A model generated the notes under the pieces. That model did no database searches. It was not told the origin of the DNA and worked only from the letters and a program-made list of their open reading frames with translations. Source: Brachypodium distachyon (Eukaryota > Streptophyta > Magnoliopsida > Poales > Poaceae). From it: DNA of 64,000 nt. The stretch covers positions 45,411,237 to 45,475,236 of the forward strand of contig NC_016133.3 of assembly GCF_000005505.3 (NCBI RefSeq), read 5' to 3'. Position numbers and translations under genes: made by a program. This document shows positions 1 to 11,276 of the stretch, in pieces (positions within the stretch are counted from its first letter, which is position 1; each line of letters begins with the position of its first letter).

Positions 1-660
1 ACTGTGGTGGTGCTTTAACGGGCGTTGCTGCGGAGCCAGAGAGTTTTAATCCCACGGATTTAGTGTACCTGATCTTATGGATCTTAGATTTGTGTACTCG
101 CAGATCTGTTTACACGTATCTGTTGAGTTTTTGTTAGTGTGTCATGGTGCTTTTGTTGATTTTATGTTTTGTAATTTTGGAATACTTCTCTGACGTTCTG
201 ATGAAGATCTTGCGGTTCGACGACTGCACGTTTAGGGGATCATCCCCGGCCCAAGTACGATCAACGCTCATGACTTCTCATCTTTTTGGATGAGCGACTC
301 AAGAGGTTTTTCGAAACCTTTGAAGGTAGTCAAGTTTGTGCAGGGATACCAGTAATGATGTTGCTGCTACAGTCTGATTGCAGTCTTTATGTTGAAGTCT
401 CAATAGAATTTCATGTTGCAAAGTATGAAATCACGGAGAAGATTTCTTTAAGAAATTTCATTCTAATTCTTAATTATTGGAGTTATCTTAGAGTTTCTAA
501 AATCTATGATCCAAAACATTGTACCTATAATGATTCTCTTGTTTGAATAAATTTACGGGTTATTCTCAAAAAAAACATCTAAAAGCTAAAGAAATTTGAA
601 AAGATAAACATCACGCAATTTTTTTTCTCAAATCTAACTATTTGTCTCAGCGCCTGCATG
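1..660. other. AT-rich sequence, no gene recognised
   Basis: No open frame with recognisable protein similarity, no terminal repeats and no RNA gene were found. The 86-codon frame at 286-546 looks like chance: it has no family resemblance and no splice context. The stretch may be the edge of an element that starts outside the window. Confidence 0.4.
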
Positions 661-680
661 AAAGGTGCTATTCACTGAAA

Positions 681-816
681 CATAGCGCCTGAGAGTCCGG
701 CGCTATGCCCCTGCCAGCGTGACGAAGCGGGGCCGTCCAGGCCCCACCCGCGTTCATGTAGCGCTTGAGGGAAGGTTATGCCTCGGCGCATAGCGCCTCT
801 GTCCGAGGCGCTATGC
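681..816. repeat. Pair of AGCGCC palindromes
   Basis: Two hairpin-forming palindromes lie 80 bp apart. At 681-707, CATAGCGCC faces GGCGCTATG. At 788-816, GCATAGCGCCT faces AGGCGCTATGC, an 11-bp perfect arm. A further half motif (TAGCGCTTGAGG) lies at about 758. The block is GC-rich inside AT-rich DNA, which suggests a repeat fragment of unknown class. Confidence 0.5.
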
Positions 817-1200
817 CTCGTGCCCTAAGAGCAAGAATAATAAGGTGGCTATTAGGTTGGCTGTATAGTGTATACTCATGCCATCTCATCTAAACCCATC
901 ACAAATAAATATTGGTATAATAGCATGGCTATTAAGCTGGCTCAGTTAAATATTTGATCATTTAATGCTTGCTTGCATTTGCCAATAGGAAGAAGAACAT
1001 GCTAAGAGAAAAGAGAGAAGCGCCTGCTTTGCAGCTAGCGGCCGGCTGCATGTGAGCTTTCATGCTCCTGCTTTGCGCTACAGCCCGGTGACTAATGAAG
1101 CGCTGGCTTCAATCTCTCTCCCAGTTCCTGCTAGGATCTATTATATTATTGTAGCTCTAAGGGAACGAACCGCTCGGCCAAGAGGGGGTAGAGAGACAAA
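817..1200. other. Intergenic, nothing recognised
   Basis: Mixed-composition sequence with an internal repetition of 'ggctatta.g.tggct' at about 846-860 and 927-941. No gene or complete mobile element was seen. Confidence 0.35.
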
Positions 1201-3180
1201 AGCTAGGCACGTCATAGTTCTGACGCCCATTTCTGTGTCAAAAAAGAAAAGAAAAATAGGCACGATGGGCTACTAGATTCAAACTCTCAAGTCATCTCCC
1301 GCCTGGCGGTCTGCATGAAGCTACGTTACGTCAGAGCTACAAACCAAAATTTGTGCGATGCGTCGTGGTTCTGCAGTGCCAGAGACGTGTGTTGCCAAAA
1401 TATGGTGGGTATAGCGGTGTTGGTTCTTTCCAATGCGTTTTGTATATCCTGGTACACCAAAAGTCAAGATTTTAGGGCCTGTTTGGTTCGTGCGCTGACG
1501 CTTTGCTGCGTGGCCTGAAGCGTCCCTGAGAGTTGCCGGCAACTTGTTTGGTTGCCGTCCTGACGAGCTGCCTGGTCCAGGCGAGGCTCCCTCGCTCAGG
1601 CCTCCGAAAACGAGCGCCTGAGCCAGGCTCCATCGGCAAGCAAACGCTAATCACTGAACAGCTTCGTAATCACCGCCGCCGGCTGTGCTTAGCTCGTCGT
1701 GGCCTTAATCAAGACGCCGCTCTGTCCTCCGCTCGTCGGGATCTAGCCACCATGGCCATGATCAGGACGCCGCTAGAAGGGATTCATCCTCCGCCCCGTC
1801 GGGGTCTAGCCAGCATGGCCACAATCGAGGAGCCCTGGGCTGCAATCTGACTTCATATGTCCAAATCGGACCAGCACCCACTGTAACCGATGATGAGCCA
1901 TGGAGGAATCGACCACAAAATGCAGCCATCCTCCCGATCTGAGTTAGGACATCTTCGATTTTCCGCCGCCAGAGGCATCGGGCTGCTGCATGCAGCCGGA
2001 CTTTAATTGATTGTACTCGTACAATTTATATGCTCAGGTTGTTTGATCTTGTGTTAGAGCCTAGTACTCACGTGGTGGTTCACTCCAGTGAAATCAGAAA
2101 AACGAATTTACTAGGAGGGAAACGTTTTCAGTGAGGTTCTAATAGAAACATGTTTAAGCATTTACGTTTTGTGACTATCAAAACGTATACATCCGCTCTC
2201 AGGCATTTCTCAGCTCAGATTTCTAACCAAACACCCCATCTACACATATGCCTCGTCAGGCAAAAATATCCAAATTTTCAGGGAGTTCTCAGGCATGGCT
2301 TTTTGTCAGGCACAAAGCTCAGGACACCAACCAAACATGCCCTTAGAGACGACAAATTTCTGACACAGATTTCCATTTTCAAAAAAGTAGAGATAACGGG
2401 TAATAAATTTATACTTCCAAGTCATCCCCAGTAGTCTGGTGGACTGCGTAAAGGTACGTCGTCAAAGCTACAAACCAAAAATTGAGCGGTGCGTCGTGGT
2501 TCCGCAAAGTCAGAGACATGTATTACCAAAATATGATGATCGTACAGCCGTGTTGTTTCTTTCCTATGCTTCTTCTAGATTAGCGGTGCACCGAAAGGCA
2601 AGATTTAAGAGACGAGGATATCTGATGCCCATTTCCATTTCCAAAATAAATAAATAAAGATAACTTGTTAATAAATTTAAGTCTAGTGGCTTCCATAAAG
2701 GTACGTACAAACCAAAATTTGCGTGATGCGTCGTGGTTCTGCAATGTCAGAGACATGTGTTGCCAGAATATTATCTGTATAACCACATTGTTTCTTTCCT
2801 TTGCGTTTCTACATTCATGATGCACCGAAAGGTAAGATGACAGATTTCTGACGCCCATTTCCATTTCAAAAGATAGAGATAATGTGTTACTACATTTTTA
2901 AATAAATTTTTTAGTCATCTCGAGGGAGGCGGCCTACGTAAAGGTACGTGAGAGCACCATACCAAATTTACAAGATGCATCATGTTTTGCAACATTGTTT
3001 TGCAAAAATATGATGGTATAGCTATGTTTCTTCTTCATGTGTGTCTTCTTGATTGGTGGTGCACCGGAGTGTAAGATTTAAGGGACCATAGATTTTTTTA
3101 TACCCATTTCCATTTCAAAAAATAGAGAGAATGGATTACACATTTGAATTCTCGAGCCATCTTCAACCTGAAGTAAAGGT
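1200..3180. repeat. Tandem array, ~250-bp unit, about four copies
   Basis: A unit marked by 'ctacaaaccaaaattt', then 'gatgcgtcgtgg', 'cagagacatgt', 'gcaccgaaag' and 'cccatttccatttc' recurs with landmark starts near 1335, 2466, 2705 and 2958. Spacing is 239 and 253 bp for the intact units, and about 259 bp for the first once the transposon inserted in it (1475-2342) is subtracted. A partial unit end lies at about 1218-1265. The copies diverge progressively, the last being the least similar. No long frame is shared, so this is a non-coding minisatellite-like array. Confidence 0.8.
1475..2342. mobile_element. Non-autonomous PIF/Harbinger-type element, 868 bp
   Basis: The left end GGGCCTGTTTGGTTCGTG is matched by the inverted right end, which reads GGGCATGTTTGGTTGGTG on the minus strand. 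A 3-bp target duplication TTA flanks it at 1472-1474 and 2343-2345. A TWA duplication with GG-starting termini is characteristic of PIF/Harbinger (Tourist-like) elements. It interrupts the first unit of the surrounding tandem array, so it is younger than the array. No transposase is visible, so it depends on another element. The 105-codon plus frame at 1533-1850 has no recognisable family. Confidence 0.85.
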
Positions 3181-3660
3181 ACATCAGGCCATCAGGGCTA
3201 CAATGAATTTTGTACTAACGTCAAATTAAATTCATGCGGAGGCATGAGTGTTGCCCAAATTTACTACCACTACATTTTGGTGATACGATATGGCCAAACC
3301 AACCATTCAATTATAACCCACCCACCCACCAGGTTAGACATGGAAATTTATTGGTTTTGAAATTCTGTCCACTAGCCTGACTCATGTACTCCACGTGTGG
3401 TGCGTTAACCGCAACCCGTCACGTCAAAAATGGAGAACTCACAAATTACGGGTTCTTAATCTGAACCTAGAAAAGGAAAACTTACTCCAGGTCTCCAGCA
3501 TACTCCAACAAGAACAAGCGGTCCAGGATCAAAAGATGACAACAAAGAGGAACGAGAAACTAAGAACGATAAGACCAACAGACTAATCAGCAGCGGCAGC
3601 CCTAAACAACAGTTGAGCCACGAGCCCACGAGCCCACGAGCCAGAGCCGGTGGCCACGGT
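3181..3660. other. Intergenic, 3' flank of the F-box gene
   Basis: Low-complexity CACCCACC at about 3318-3330, otherwise nothing recognisable. It should hold the 3' UTR of the minus-strand gene ending at 3670, but no clear poly(A) signal was identified. Confidence 0.35.
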
Positions 3661-3669
3661 TGTCAGTTG

Positions 3670-5019
3670 TCAGACGGCGGCCGCCGCATCCACATTGCCG
3701 GAACCAGAAGCAGCGGCATTTGCGTTGGAACCACCGGCAGCCGCGCCGGCTTGGACGTTGGCATTGGCATTCCCGGCCGCGTTGGCGTTGGCGCACTCCG
3801 TCCTGTGGCCTGCCCTCCAGTGCAGCGCCTGGCACGCGCGGGAGCAGTAGACGACAACGCCGCACGCAGAGCACCGCCGGAACTCGTTCTTCCTCGTCTC
3901 CGGCCGCCCGCACGCCGGCTGCGAGCACAGGCGCAGCCCGGCCCCGGCAGCGGCCTCGGCCACTGCCGCCGGCCGCGTCGCGAACCACTCGGCCAGGAAC
4001 TCGTTGGCGCCGTTCGCCGCGCGCGCGCGCCCGGCGGCGACGTGGTGGCAGCCGAAGTCGCTGAGCAGGCATTCGTGCGACGGGCGCTGCACGCCCTGCC
4101 CGGCCCCAGCTCTCAGGGCGGCGCACATCTCGTTGAAGTTGGCCTGGACGAGGAGGCGGCGGCCGGCGGACACGGACTTGCGGACGCCGTAGCCGTCCGA
4201 GACGCAGTGGCCGAGCTCGCGAAGCGCGTCGGTGTGGCCGCGCCCGGCGGCGTGCGCGCAGAGGTGGGCAGCGACGAGCAGGTTGCGGCTGTCCTTGGAG
4301 CCTCCGCTGCCGTTGAACTGGATGATGGCCATCGAGTAGAGCGCCTCCGCGTGGCCGCGGAGCGCCGCCTGCGCCAGCAGCTCCGATCCTGCGGGGCGGT
4401 TCCCCGCACAATAGTAGAGGATCTGCAGTTGCCGTCCAGAACAGATCAACACAGGGCGTCGTGAGCGCCGATTGTTGGACGCGAATGCTTGAAAGTCAAG
4501 GAAGAAAATGTTTCGGGGATGTTCGTACTAGGCGCGTACCATGCCAAGGAGGTAGGAGGCGTCGGTGTTGCCGGCGTCGGAGCAGCGGAGGAGGAACCTG
4601 TGCGCGTCGTCGGACCAGCCCTTGGCGCGCACGGCGACGCAGCGCGGCGACGCCCGCGCGAGCACCAGCTTGTGCTGCCCGAGTTCCCGGAACCTCTTGC
4701 ACCTGCAACCGAAACGAACCAACCCAATCAAACACAGGATCGATCGACGTACAACGTCCCCCCCCAAAAAAAATCCAAGAATCAACACGATCGAGGAGAA
4801 AAGAAAGAACTAGCAAGAACCGAAGGCGCGGCGTGCTTACGTGAGCGTGGCGGCGGCGAGGTCGGCCGGCGAGTTAGCGGTGGCCGCGACGTCCGCGAGG
4901 ATGGACACGACCAGCTCGTCGTGGAGCTCGTCGAACGCCCCGCCGCCACAGGCCAGCGTCGTCCTCCGCCTCTTGGCCCCCTCGTCCGTCCAACTCTTGC
5001 CGCTCCACATCGCCGCCAT
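3670..5019 (-). CDS. F-box protein with Sel1-like repeats and MYND zinc finger
   Basis: Three exons on the minus strand: 5019-4841, 4702-4540 and 4422-3670 (364 codons plus stop). Each junction is GT-AG and the phases close exactly. An F-box lies at about residues 29-75, with an LHDELVVSILADVA core and the CKRFREL end formed across the first splice. Sel1/TPR-like repeats follow at about 100-210 (GHAEALYSMAIIQFNGSGG, then AAHLCAHAAGRGHTDALRELG). A MYND finger is complete at 280-324: C280, C285, C298, C301, C307, C311, H320, C324. This order matches plant At1g67340/At5g50450-type F-box proteins, presumed SCF ubiquitin-ligase substrate receptors; no substrate is known to me. The tail after residue 324 is almost only Ala, Asn and Gly, which is unusual. 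The first ATG at 5019 is used because the F-box is in frame. Confidence 0.93.
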
Positions 5020-5090
5020 GCGCCTCCCGTGACACGTCGAGAGGGAAGATAAAAGACAGACGAGGGCGACGCGGTGGTGCAGAGCAGAGA

Positions 5091-5103
5091 GCTATATATA
5101 ACA
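5091..5103 (-). promoter_or_regulatory. TATA box of the F-box gene
   Basis: On the minus strand this reads TTATATATAGC, about 75-85 bp upstream of the ATG at 5019. That spacing leaves a 5' UTR of about 45-55 bp. It is a sequence match only. Confidence 0.55.
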
Positions 5104-5869
5104 ACTGGACAAGCCGGGACGAGAAGAGAGCTGCGTGGAGTGCCCTTTGGATTCGGTCCCCTTCTAATTAAACGTGGCGGGGATCACCATCCCGTGCCCC
5201 CGAGGCGTAACGTCAACGGCGCGGTTGACCGCGCCGCCCGTCCTTTGCAGGTGGTGGTTTGCTTGGGAGCGTGGCAAAGGCAGTCCGTTCCTGGCAGCGC
5301 GCGCAGCCGCGCAGGGAGAGCTGCGGTTTCGGGATTTGGGTTGCCGACTTGGCTGGCACCGATCGCTACTTGGCTGGCGGTTACCATGCCACCCGCACGA
5401 TCTTTAACTCCTGCAGCCTTTCTTGGCTCCTCTTCTCCTCTGCTAATCTTGAAATTTCATTCGCTCTGTACCCGTTCGTTTCCTTTTGGGTTCCCCTCTC
5501 TGGGCAACGCCAGTAGCACAGCACATACCAGTAATTTACTGCTTCCGATTTTCTGCGATCGGTTTCTGCCTGCGAATTCAATTACAAGCTTCTTATTTTG
5601 ACGGCATTAATAGTACCCACATAATGTTTGGGATTGACGCTGGCCTGCCAGCAAGGAATGTGCCGGAGAACGGGATCGCCTTTGGTTCGATGGTTCTGGC
5701 CTTTTGACGCGTTTTTATTCCCGAATACACAATCGGGGTTGTCACGACAAATTAAGCATCTAAGGTTGAGCACTGCAGATTGCTTCTTAGTTCCAAATAT
5801 GGAATTTTGTGTCAGATTTTGACCAATACTTAGACAAATAATATCTAACATACTTATATAAAAAATATA
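5104..5869. other. Upstream region of the F-box gene
   Basis: GC-rich near the gene and AT-rich further out. Plus-strand frames of up to 175 codons (5074-5601) have no family resemblance and overlap the presumed promoter, so they are not called as genes. Confidence 0.4.
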
Positions 5870-5949
5870 CTCTCTCCGTCCGAATAAGTGATGTTGATTT
5901 GTATAAGAGTTTATACAAATCAACGTCACTTATTTTGGGACGGAGGAAG
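5870..5949. mobile_element. Stowaway MITE, 80 bp
   Basis: Termini CTCTCTCCGTCC and GGACGGAGGAAG lie between TA dinucleotides at 5868-5869 and 5950-5951. The interior is an almost perfect palindrome ('gatttgtataagag' / 'tatacaaatc') and would fold into one hairpin. Confidence 0.85.
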
Positions 5950-6127
5950 TAGTAAAAATTTATTTTTCGATATGAATCTAACATAACTAAGTTTTTTTAT
6001 CATGATAACCTCCTAATACTAATCTGCTACGGAGTATGAGATTCCGTATTGACATTATATATTAGGAAAGAGGAAATACCTTTGATTTTAGAATTGTTTA
6101 GAAAGAAGAGGAACTGCAAATATTGTA

Positions 6128-6248
6128 TTCCTCCGTCTAATAAAGGATGTCTCAATTTTGACTAAATTTGAATGCATCTATACACTAAGTCATGTTTAGA
6201 TACATCCAAATTTTGATAAATTTGAGACATGTTTTGTTGGACGACTCG
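6128..6248. mobile_element. Degenerate Stowaway MITE
   Basis: Left arm TTCCTCCGTCTAATAAAGGA and inner arms 'tgtctcaa' / 'ttgagaca' face each other between TA dinucleotides. The right terminus has decayed, so the ends are approximate. Confidence 0.55.
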
Positions 6249-6271
6249 TAGGTTGGATTGAATTTATAATA

Positions 6272-6512
6272 CACCCTCCATTTCATAAAGGTTGGCGTAT
6301 TTTGTTTCGTTAAGACAAGGCTTTGACCAAGAATTACACTATTAATATGTAACATATATGATACAAAATCATGATTATTAGAAAGAACTTTTAAAAACGA
6401 ATTTATTGATATAAATTTTATGTATGTAAAAACACATATTAATAGAGTTATCATTGATCAAAGCCTTATCTTAATGAAACAAAATACGCCAACTTTTGTG
6501 AAATGGAGGGAA
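6272..6512. mobile_element. Stowaway MITE, 241 bp, long inverted arms
   Basis: The left arm CACCCTCCATTTCATAAAGG and the right arm ending AAATGGAGGGAA pair over about 50 bp, including 'ggcgtattttgtttc'. TA flanks the element at 6270-6271 and 6513-6514. Confidence 0.85.
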
Positions 6513-6971
6513 TATACCAGGCGTCCATACGTCCGTTTATTTACCATTTCAGGTACGCATTTGTTCTCGAACAGAAAAAGACAAAAAACATTGAAGTGGA
6601 TAATAAAGAAACGAAAACTGTTGGTCAATGTGGACGTGGGTCAAAGAAACCCAAGGAAAAGAACGTGCGGTACAGCGGTGCGGTAGATGAGTTGGCCGTT
6701 ACACTTCCAAGGGCGGGAGAAGGAAAAGTGGCCGGGGCCGGCTGGGGTAAAACTAGTTGGATTTGGACTTGGCTAACCACGGTTAAAACTGTAACTGCAT
6801 ACTAACTGCTCCTCGACCAGAGGTAACTGAAATGACAGGCCTAAACAAGCTATAGATGAGATCATGGGAGAGCTCTTGTCAGGTTACCTACGTCAGCAGA
6901 GACACTCTAACTTCGCGTGTTGCTCGATCTTCTTACCATATATTACGTGGTATTTTTGGGGCTTTTCTTTT
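6513..6971. other. Intergenic, nothing recognised
   Basis: The 6503-6805 plus frame (100 codons) has no recognisable domain and begins inside the MITE edge. I see no gene here. Confidence 0.35.
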
Positions 6972-7779
6972 AGTAAATTCCAAGTTTACCCCTTAAGAAA
7001 GTTATGACATATTTAACCCATTTAGTGAAAAAAATCTTTTTGTTTCATTTAAAAAACTTTTGACGCACTTTTATTTCTTTTAAATCCTTCCGTCATTCTA
7101 ATATATAGACTGGTCCAACATGTCAGGCCACGTGGTGCCTCCACGTACGTAGAAGGGGTACCTCCTGAACACACTTTTGATCATGGTTCAAAATTTCCAC
7201 TACCCTGAAAATTTCAAAGGTCAGTTAAATTTTGATGATTTTTGTATTATCTCGACCCAAATCGATGAATTCAGAAAATTTTGACCAAACTCAAATTCTA
7301 GCATTTAAATTTAATTTAAATCTAGTCCAAAATTTTGAGGTAGAATTTTTTTTTACCCATCAAAATTTTCAAACTCATCTTCTGATTTGGCATGGGATGC
7401 CCACGCTCGAGCTGACTAAGTGCCACCATGTACATCCATATGTACATCGGACACAAGGTAGCACCGTGTGAGGATTCAAACAAAATTTAAATCCTAAACT
7501 TGAAGTTTGGTAAAATTTCGTCTAAAGACAATGATGCTTTAATCAAGATAACACGACTTTTGGAATATCAGAAATTTTGACGACATTCAAAATTTTGGGG
7601 TTGCTAAAAATTTAAACCCTGGTCCTGACAAATAGGGCCACTCTACCGGGATGGCTAAATATCTTATGTGGGGTAAAATGGTCTCAAAGTATCTCAAATG
7701 GTGTAAAATGATTTGTTTTTTTGTTAAATAAGGCAAAATGTGACAATACTTTCAAAAAGGGTAAAAATTAAAATTCACT
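6972..7779. mobile_element. Putative TIR transposon, ~0.8 kb, class uncertain
   Basis: The left end 'agtaaattccaagtttaccc' and the inverted right end ('agtgaattttaatttttacc' on the minus strand) stay similar for about 70 bp, including 'gaaagtwwtgwcac' and 'wwttaacmcaww' blocks. T-rich 9-mers flank both sides (7 of 9 identical), compatible with a Mutator-like 9-bp duplication but too simple to be decisive. The interior is AT-rich with no transposase. Confidence 0.5.
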
Positions 7780-8286
7780 TCTTTTTTTCATGTTCATGAT
7801 CCGAGCAGCATAGCTCTCGAACAATCCAAACCTTAACCTTTGGACATGATGAGAGTGGTATATATGTGCAGGCACATTGTCAAAGTGTTATATATGATAA
7901 ATTTTGGTATGAAAAAGAACATTTTTGTGTTCCATCTCGAAAAGAAATACTCTGAAAAAGCAAGTAACCGGTACACTCGTTTTGTTAGCATTAAGTATAA
8001 ACGTATTTTCGTCTTCATTAAAATTTAAAATGCACAGGCTCGAACATCCACATGCATAAAATTTCCCCTAATTGTTTTGACATATATCAAAATTGTTGCT
8101 TATGCAACTTTCAATATCCTACTATCTACGTATACGTTTTATTTTCTAATAAAAATAAACTTCAAAAATTTATATTGATAATTGTGTGTATATGGTATAA
8201 CTAGAACATGTCATTTCTTTTTTACTGTCTTGCGAACCGATCGTTCTATTTTGAACGCTCCATTGCTGCTACATCATTTTAACATC
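7780..8286. other. AT-rich intergenic
   Basis: The two opposing frames of about 62 codons at 7833-8028 are mutual shadows without family resemblance. Nothing else was seen. Confidence 0.35.
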
Positions 8287-10043
8287 TTACCAGTCTTTGT
8301 AATTGTCGTCGTGTCCCGACCAAATTATCACGTTAATTAAGCTTGGAGATATTAGATGCCACGGTCCAAATATCCGACCCCCAGGACTAAAAGCTGATTT
8401 AGATGCCACGGTGCTCAAAGGAATTGTAAGGAACTTGCGGGCCATAGATGACAATATAGGATATTTTTCACTATTCCACCAACTCAACACATGGAACTTA
8501 GTATTGTTCACCTCATATGTTTCTTCTAAACATATGTCAAGTTCAAACCCGTTACGAAATTCGGCGGATGCACGATCAAGGATGACACCGAGACACGATA
8601 TTTGTTAACGAGGTTCGGCCGAAGCCTACATCCCCGGGGCATGACTACAGGCGCTCCTCCCCCATAATATCGCAACACCGGCGACCCTTGGTGCGGGCAC
8701 AAGCCGCCGGTTACCCCTGCGAGCCTATTGCTATTATGTTGTCATGGTCTCTTTGGGCTACCCCGCGGTGCCTTTATATATTAGGCCCAGGTTACACGTG
8801 ATTGACTTCAACACCTAACCCTTCGATAATTCCAGGTCCAACTGTAACCGTACTTGTACACATATTCGACACATATCCCAATAAAACCTTTGCACACGAG
8901 TTGTTCTCTGACAAGATATAAACCAAGCAAACTCTTCTTCTAGCTTCCTTTTCCCCATAATCGGTGAGCCAACGGTGCTACTGCCTCCTTGGCTAGAAGG
9001 TGCGGGGCATGTAGCACCTGTCGCTGCAATTAGCTCGTATTCTCTTATATACTTTCTAACACAATTTATTGCAGTGTCCACATATTTTGAAATCTGATCA
9101 TCATTGTTACAGACTTTGGTATAGAAAAAAATCTAAATAATCTCCTTTCCTCCTTGGATCCAAGAATGTCACAATCACAAGTACAGAGTTTAACCCAATG
9201 TCCTTGTTCTTTCTACGATGATTAGGATCTACATTATCCTTCTCATTAGGACCCAGTTTCTATCCAACTTTGTGTGCATCATTGACGCTAATTCCTTTAT
9301 TACTTCACTAGTCTGCCAAACCCGGTCTTCAGTGCATGGCGAATGCACAACACCACTGGATGTTGGCCTCCTGTGAGCCGAAACTGTCCTGATAAGGTCT
9401 TCACAAGCTAAGAAAGTAACATATGGCTTCTGCTTTCGCCCAGTCTTCATTGATTGGACAATCTTGCACGTTTTGATTAGCATAACTATTTAGGACAGAC
9501 CTGTATATCAATGCTTCTACAAGCATTTTCCAGGTCAAATTCCATCTAATGGACACATCAACAAACATTCCTTTCTCAAAAGCAAACCCTTGGGAATTTT
9601 CCAATTGTATTGAAATCTTTGAAGGCTTGATAGAGAAGACTGTATATGCTTGAGGAGTCCACATATCTTATCAATAGCTCTATGAATGATTTTCATTCCA
9701 TCTTGAACCAATATGTTAATGTTTGTACAACATCGAACATGCAGATTCATTCCTTAGAGTAGCAATTTGTGTTTATGATATTTTATCAACTCTTTGGAGA
9801 TGAAAGTGTTATTGCTTGCATTGTCCAATGTAAAGATAAATATCTTGCCCTTCATGTCACATTCTGTCAATTAACTCGTCTCTTCTATCGCAAAACAAGT
9901 GTGGGGATACCTTACTTCTTTTGAACTTTCAACTTAATCAACTTGTTCATGTGATTGAATCCTCCATCAATGTAACGGGCTATTATGCACATGTATCCCA
10001 AGTTCTGTGATGATGTCCAAAAGTCAGACATTGCAGATGCGAG
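8287..10043 (-). pseudogene. hAT-family transposase pseudogene
   Basis: Minus-strand segments match hAT (RICESLEEPER/BED-type) transposases in order. At about 10040-9960 there is a SDFWTS..QNLGYMCIIARYID block. At about 9860-9690 the IFTLDNASNN and HVRCCTNINILVQDG segments follow. At 9081-8815 a linker ends in FAW.. and QLDLELS. At 8511-8287 the C-terminal dimerisation region appears (HVLSWWNSEKYPILSSMAR, then STVASKSAF). The frame changes repeatedly, stops interrupt it (for example just before the HVRCC block), and about 280 bp of foreign sequence splits the C-terminal domain at about 8540-8815. It cannot make active transposase. Terminal repeats of the parent element were not found. Confidence 0.8.
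8540..8815. mobile_element. Insertion inside the hAT pseudogene, class unclear
   Basis: The hAT reading on either side is coherent, but this GC-richer block ('gttaacgaggttcggccgaa', 'tacatccccggggc', 'tatatattaggccc') is foreign to it. The look is that of a grass LTR or TRIM fragment, but I could not define termini or a target duplication. Confidence 0.45.
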
Positions 10044-10048
10044 AATCC

Positions 10049-10546
10049 TGTTAGGTTTTAGGCATCAAAAGGATTAACACGTCTACTCACTGGTAAGTAC
10101 TAGAGTACAAATACAACAAAGATTAGGGGTAGATCCATACAGGAAGATGATGCCATCGTGGTAGTTGCCGTAGGTGTTGACGCAGGTCGGAGATAACGAC
10201 GTCCCTCTGGCCGCTACCGGCACTGACCGGCTACCGGAGTTGACGTCGTGGTCGACGACCTTCCTGCAGCTTCAGCGCTCCCTAGATCGGTAGGGCTTGT
10301 GTGTTTTTGAGGTCTCACGTGAACCAGGGGTCTCAAGTGAGGATCAATATCCCATTTTATATGGTGCTGCGCTACAGGGAGCCGAAACCATTAGTTGGTA
10401 AATGCCCCCGATCAGGGCATGATTGATGGGGTAAATGACAGAACGTTGTTTTGGGCATTTACCTCATCAAGTCCCTAAATCAACGTCCTTAATTGTGGGC
10501 GTGATTTAGGGGCATTAATTCTGGTGGTAAACCAGATCAACCAACA
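10049..10546. mobile_element. Solo LTR, 498 bp
   Basis: It begins TGTTAGG and ends CCAACA, giving TG...CA with TGTT/AACA inverted ends. A perfect 5-bp target duplication AATCC flanks it at 10044-10048 and 10547-10551. No internal retroelement domain is present. It therefore looks like the product of LTR-LTR recombination, landed at the edge of the hAT pseudogene. The family is not determined. Confidence 0.75.
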
Positions 10547-10551
10547 AATCC

Positions 10552-11276
10552 AGATTCTTCGATTCAACTTTAATCTCTTTTCTTCATTTCATGATATGTC
10601 TATCGTTTTTGTTAGCCAGCAGGCGGCTGTTTTCTTCTTAAAAAACAGTCGATGTCTTGGCCGTCAGATCTTTTGCTCGTGGAGAGAAATAAGTTTCCGG
10701 CGGTCGATTTTTTCTGAATCATCGATCATAGGCTTTGCGATTCAATCGCTTGTGTTTGTGCGCGTGTTCAGGCCTTGTTTAGCCGGAGGTAGAACTTTTT
10801 GGGCGTTTGGGTTTGCCAGCATGTGTGGGCTTTTTGTCCAGCGCTGGACCTAGGCCGCTAACGCTCCTGATTTATTAGCGCTACTGTTTCATCTCTTTTG
10901 CTGAGCGATGCGTTCTTCAAGGCATGTATATAGTGTTTTTTCTATTTTTGCTAATCGTTGCATGGCTCTATCGGCTCATATTTGGTTCCGATAGCAAGGG
11001 GTAGGGGGTGGTGATTTTTATGAATATATGTTCTCATGTAGGTTAAGAACAAATCAGATTCACAACAAGAGATGTGAATTATACAGTCACAACGAGAGAT
11101 GTTAATGCGTACCATAATTTGTGTAAGAATAATGCAAGTACAAAGGATGAGAAAATGGATGGCCATGATTGTTGACTGAGAAAAAGTTAACTAATAAATA
11201 CACAATCCATAATTTTTATATTTGTGAGTTCTCTATTTTTTGCTTTTTCTTTCTGTCCAGCAGCTCAATCCATCTT
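10552..11276. other. Intergenic, nothing recognised
   Basis: The 109-codon plus frame at 10524-10853 overlaps the solo LTR edge and has no recognisable domain. Nothing else was supported. Confidence 0.35.

Noticed and set aside
3602..4464. Long plus- and minus-strand frames (up to 283 codons) over the F-box gene
   Set aside because: They are shadows of GC-rich exon 3. Arg/Ala/Gly-rich, with no domain, while the spliced minus-strand frame gives a complete F-box and MYND protein.
6000..6060. Another Stowaway end around 'tacggagtatgagattccgta'
   Set aside because: A short palindrome only; no paired terminus or TA-flanked partner found.
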